A DNA stretch of 8,039 nt from an uncultured Odoribacter sp. GTDB taxonomy: Bacteria; Bacteroidota; Bacteroidia; Bacteroidales; Marinifilaceae. How positions within the stretch are numbered: the first letter of the stretch is position 1; every line of letters begins with the position of its first letter. Both the position numbers and the translations under genes were made by a program. Below the pieces are notes generated by a model that saw only the letters and a list, made by a program, of their open reading frames with translations, did no database searches and had not been told where the DNA came from. Location of the stretch: positions 1 to 8,039 of the forward strand of contig CAJJNP010000154.1 of assembly GCA_905193145.1 (NCBI GenBank), written 5' to 3'. Shown in pieces: positions 5,678-8,039 of this stretch.

Positions 5678-7305
5678 AGGACCTGTTGAAGTATTTGTAT
5701 GTGTTGGTGCGGCAGGACGGTTTGTCTTCTTTTCTTCTTTTGATGATAGGGGTATTAGGGGTTGGTTTCTCGTTATCCTCGATTATATGTTCTAAAAAGG
5801 TTATCGATGTTGCTACACATGTAGTAACAGGGAGAATAGAGTGGGGGTTAATTGGGTTGGCACTATTGTATACAGGAAATATCATACTTTCTATATTAGC
5901 TTCCAAGATTGGGGTACATTATCAGACGACCTTGTATAATCGTTTGTCATTGCATTATTTTTCTGGGATCTTACATGCCGAATGGAAAGCGCAGCAGATG
6001 TATCATAGCGGTGATATCATGTCACGGGTAGGGACGGACATTGGTGACATTGTTCAATTGGCGGTACGTACATTTCCGCAATTTCTTGTTACGCTGTTAA
6101 AATTGGCGAGTGCAATAATTTATCTGTTTATTTTGGATCGTAGGCTGACACTTGTACTAATGGTAATTATACCGATAGTATTGCTGGTAAGTAAATTGTA
6201 TTTCAAGAAAATGCGTAAGCTGTCTGTGTTGATTAAAGAATCCCAGTCAGTGGTACGGCAATACTTTCAAGAGTCAGTTCAAAATGCAGGAATAGCGAAA
6301 GCCTTACATATAGAGGACCGTATGAAGAAAGAGCTGGTGAAAAAGCAGAATGATTTTTTAGCTCATGTCTTATCTCATAATCGTTTTCATGTATTCTCAA
6401 ATTCGGTACTTTCATTTGGCTTTGCAACAGGCTATCTGACTGCTTTTTCATGGGGAGTTTATCAATTGTACGGGAATGAGATAACTTTTGGCACTATGAC
6501 TGCTTTTTTACAGCTGGTAGCCATGATGCAAGGGCCGGCACTTGGGCTGGTAGCGAGTATTCCTGCCTTTATTGCTGCATACACAGCATTGGAACGTTTG
6601 AATGAATTGGAGAAACTACCGAGGGAACAGGCAGATATGTCTTTGGTCCAACCGTCTTTCCGGATAGAAAAAATAACTTTTTCCGATGTTACTTTCGGGT
6701 ATGAAACCGGTAGACAAACATTATCTCACGCAAATTTTGTTTTTGAGCGGGGGAAAATGACTGCATTAGTCGGAGCAACCGGATGTGGAAAGACCACGGT
6801 AATGCGATTATTACTTGGGCTGGTATCTCCGCAACAGGGGACGGTTACTGTATCGGATAATAAATCCGGCTTCCCGATGGCTCCCGCCTTCCGGCAACGG
6901 ATAGCGTATGTACCTCAAGGGAATTATCTTTTTTCCGGAAGTATCCGGGAGAACCTTTCTTTGGGAAATCCGGATGCTGATGACGAAGTAATGAAGAAGG
7001 CTTTGAAAATGGCTGCTGCTGATTTTGTTTTTTCAATGCCGTCGGGGCTCAACAGTGAACTGAAGGAAGGCGGGAAGGGGCTTTCCGGTGGACAAATACA
7101 GAGATTGGCCATTGCTCGTGCATTGTTGCACGGTGGCGATGTACTTCTATTGGATGAAGCGACCGCTTCTTTAGATGAAGAAACAGAACAAAATATAATT
7201 CACTCATTAAAAGCACACGGAAAAGACAAGATGATTATTGTGGTATCCCATCGTAAGCAGGTGATTGATGTGTGTGATAAGAAATATGTCTTAAATTTTT
7301 TGTAA
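5641..7305 (+). CDS. ABC exporter, fused membrane and ATPase domains
   Basis: The 554-residue half-transporter has about six membrane segments (roughly 30-52, 70-91, 147-163, 167-188, 255-277, 286-308) followed by an intact nucleotide-binding domain. The latter shows Walker A GATGCGKTT at 378-386, Q-loop Gln426, signature LSGGQ at 481-485, Walker B VLLLDEA at 501-507 with Glu506, and H-loop His537. It should work as a homodimer in the inner membrane, exporting a substrate with ATP. There is no N-terminal C39 peptidase domain, so it does not cleave a leader itself. Being between the tailoring enzyme and an outer-membrane protein, it most likely exports the modified peptide; lipid or glycolipid export is the main alternative, since sequence alone does not tell. 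The ATG start gives a 37-base overlap with the preceding gene; later in-frame ATGs would damage the first membrane segment. Confidence 0.93.
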   Translation: MGKEKKAERGAVKDLLKYLYVLVRQDGLSSFLLLMIGVLGVGFSLSSIICSKKVIDVATHVVTGRIEWGLIGLALLYTGNIILSILASKIGVHYQTTLYNRLSLHYFSGILHAEWKAQQMYHSGDIMSRVGTDIGDIVQLAVRTFPQFLVTLLKLASAIIYLFILDRRLTLVLMVIIPIVLLVSKLYFKKMRKLSVLIKESQSVVRQYFQESVQNAGIAKALHIEDRMKKELVKKQNDFLAHVLSHNRFHVFSNSVLSFGFATGYLTAFSWGVYQLYGNEITFGTMTAFLQLVAMMQGPALGLVASIPAFIAAYTALERLNELEKLPREQADMSLVQPSFRIEKITFSDVTFGYETGRQTLSHANFVFERGKMTALVGATGCGKTTVMRLLLGLVSPQQGTVTVSDNKSGFPMAPAFRQRIAYVPQGNYLFSGSIRENLSLGNPDADDEVMKKALKMAAADFVFSMPSGLNSELKEGGKGLSGGQIQRLAIARALLHGGDVLLLDEATASLDEETEQNIIHSLKAHGKDKMIIVVSHRKQVIDVCDKKYVLNFL

Positions 7306-7307
7306 GT

Positions 7308-8039
7308 ATGAAGAGGAATGTTTTTATTTTATTGATTATTTGTTTGTTGTCTTTGGTAAGAGTAGTAGAAGCGCAGGAAGTTATAGAAAGCGATACTATT
7401 TATACTACTCAGGAACATGCACAGCCTACTGATGACAAGCGCCGGGTTGTAACTAACCCTTTTTGGGATAACTGGTTTTTGAATGCAGGACCGACTGTTT
7501 CCTATTATATAGGAGACTATCATAGCGATGGCTCTACCGGTCGCCGTTTTTCTCCGGGATTCTATGTAAGTCTTGGAAAATGGATTACTCCGGGATTTGG
7601 TTTGATGGCACAGTTCAACGGACTTCAGGCACGAGGTTCTTCTCATGAAACGAATCCTTTTACAGTCGGTGGCCCTTATACGAATAGTGATGGAACAATT
7701 TGGTATAAGTCAACGATGAAATTTACAGATGTATCTATTCAGGCATTAATCAATTTGAATAATGTCATTTGGGGGTATAAACCGGGACGTCGCCACCGTG
7801 TACATCTTGCAGGAGGTTTCGGGTGGTTACATCATTATGATATGGCTTATGATCAGAGTAATCAGTATAGCGGACATATTGAAGTGAATTATGAATATCA
7901 TTTTAAGCCGGGCTGGGCTTTTCAGACTAAACTCTATGTGATCGGTATGGAAACGAACTTCGATGATGTGTTTTCCGACCGACACGGTCATCCTGATGTA
8001 TGGGATGCTATGTTTGGAGCCGGTGTCGGCATATCCTAT
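7308..8039 (+). CDS. Outer-membrane beta-barrel protein, OmpA-family-like (3' end missing)
   Basis: An ATG two bases after the exporter stop opens a frame that is still open at the window edge after 244 codons. The product begins with a signal peptide (MKRN, hydrophobic residues 5-18, cleavage probably after VEA at 20-22, before Gln23). NPFWDNWFLNAG near 50-61, then YYIGDY and a GKWITPGFGL segment, match the opening of Bacteroidales OmpA-family porins. Alternating hydrophobic, Tyr/Trp/Phe- and Gly-rich strands follow, typical of an outer-membrane barrel. In OmpA-family members a peptidoglycan-binding domain follows the barrel; that part would lie outside the window. Its near contact with the exporter gene suggests the same operon and perhaps a role in passage or display of the product at the outer membrane, though a general structural protein is equally possible. 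Confidence 0.75.
   Translation, partial: MKRNVFILLIICLLSLVRVVEAQEVIESDTIYTTQEHAQPTDDKRRVVTNPFWDNWFLNAGPTVSYYIGDYHSDGSTGRRFSPGFYVSLGKWITPGFGLMAQFNGLQARGSSHETNPFTVGGPYTNSDGTIWYKSTMKFTDVSIQALINLNNVIWGYKPGRRHRVHLAGGFGWLHHYDMAYDQSNQYSGHIEVNYEYHFKPGWAFQTKLYVIGMETNFDDVFSDRHGHPDVWDAMFGAGVGISY

Overview
The window looks like Bacteroides or a close relative (order Bacteroidales). The evidence is a UpxY-type NusG paralogue, a Bacteroides-style lipoprotein with fimbrillin-like segments, an OmpA-family-like outer-membrane protein opening, AT-rich start regions mostly without Shine-Dalgarno sequences, and a few TAnnTTTG-like promoter elements. No tRNA, rRNA, CRISPR array or insertion sequence was seen.

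Layout. Positions 1-503 hold no convincing gene. There is a possible minus-strand promoter at the left edge and a long AT-rich stretch that is probably the 5' leader of the operon. From 504 to the window end, every gene is on the plus strand and closely packed: a UpxY-like antiterminator (504-1058), an HPr-kinase-like protein (1051-1950), a 62-aa precursor-like peptide (2067-2255), a surface-lipoprotein candidate resembling fimbrillins (2278-3663), an S24/S26 signal-peptidase-like protease (3732-4229), a PqqD-like protein (4230-4514), a nucleotidyltransferase of the NTP_transf_5 type (4532-5677), an ABC exporter with fused membrane and ATPase domains (5641-7305), and the start of an outer-membrane beta-barrel protein (7308 to the edge, unfinished). 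Many junctions overlap or nearly touch, which supports one transcription unit. The two clear gaps are 116 bp before the small peptide and 68 bp before the protease.

Interpretation. PqqD-like recognition protein, HPrK-like kinase, nucleotidyltransferase, dedicated protease and ABC exporter beside a tiny peptide gene is the tool set of a ribosomally made, post-translationally modified peptide (RiPP). Kinase plus nucleotidyltransferase recalls the tailoring pair of phosphorylated lasso peptides. However, no lasso cyclase (asparagine-synthetase-like), transglutaminase-like protease, radical SAM enzyme, YcaO or lanthionine synthetase is visible. My inference is a peptide-modification and export system under UpxY-type processive antitermination, with a surface lipoprotein and an outer-membrane protein as possible partners. 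The product, its modification and its biological role cannot be read from the sequence. A missing core enzyme could lie just downstream of the window.
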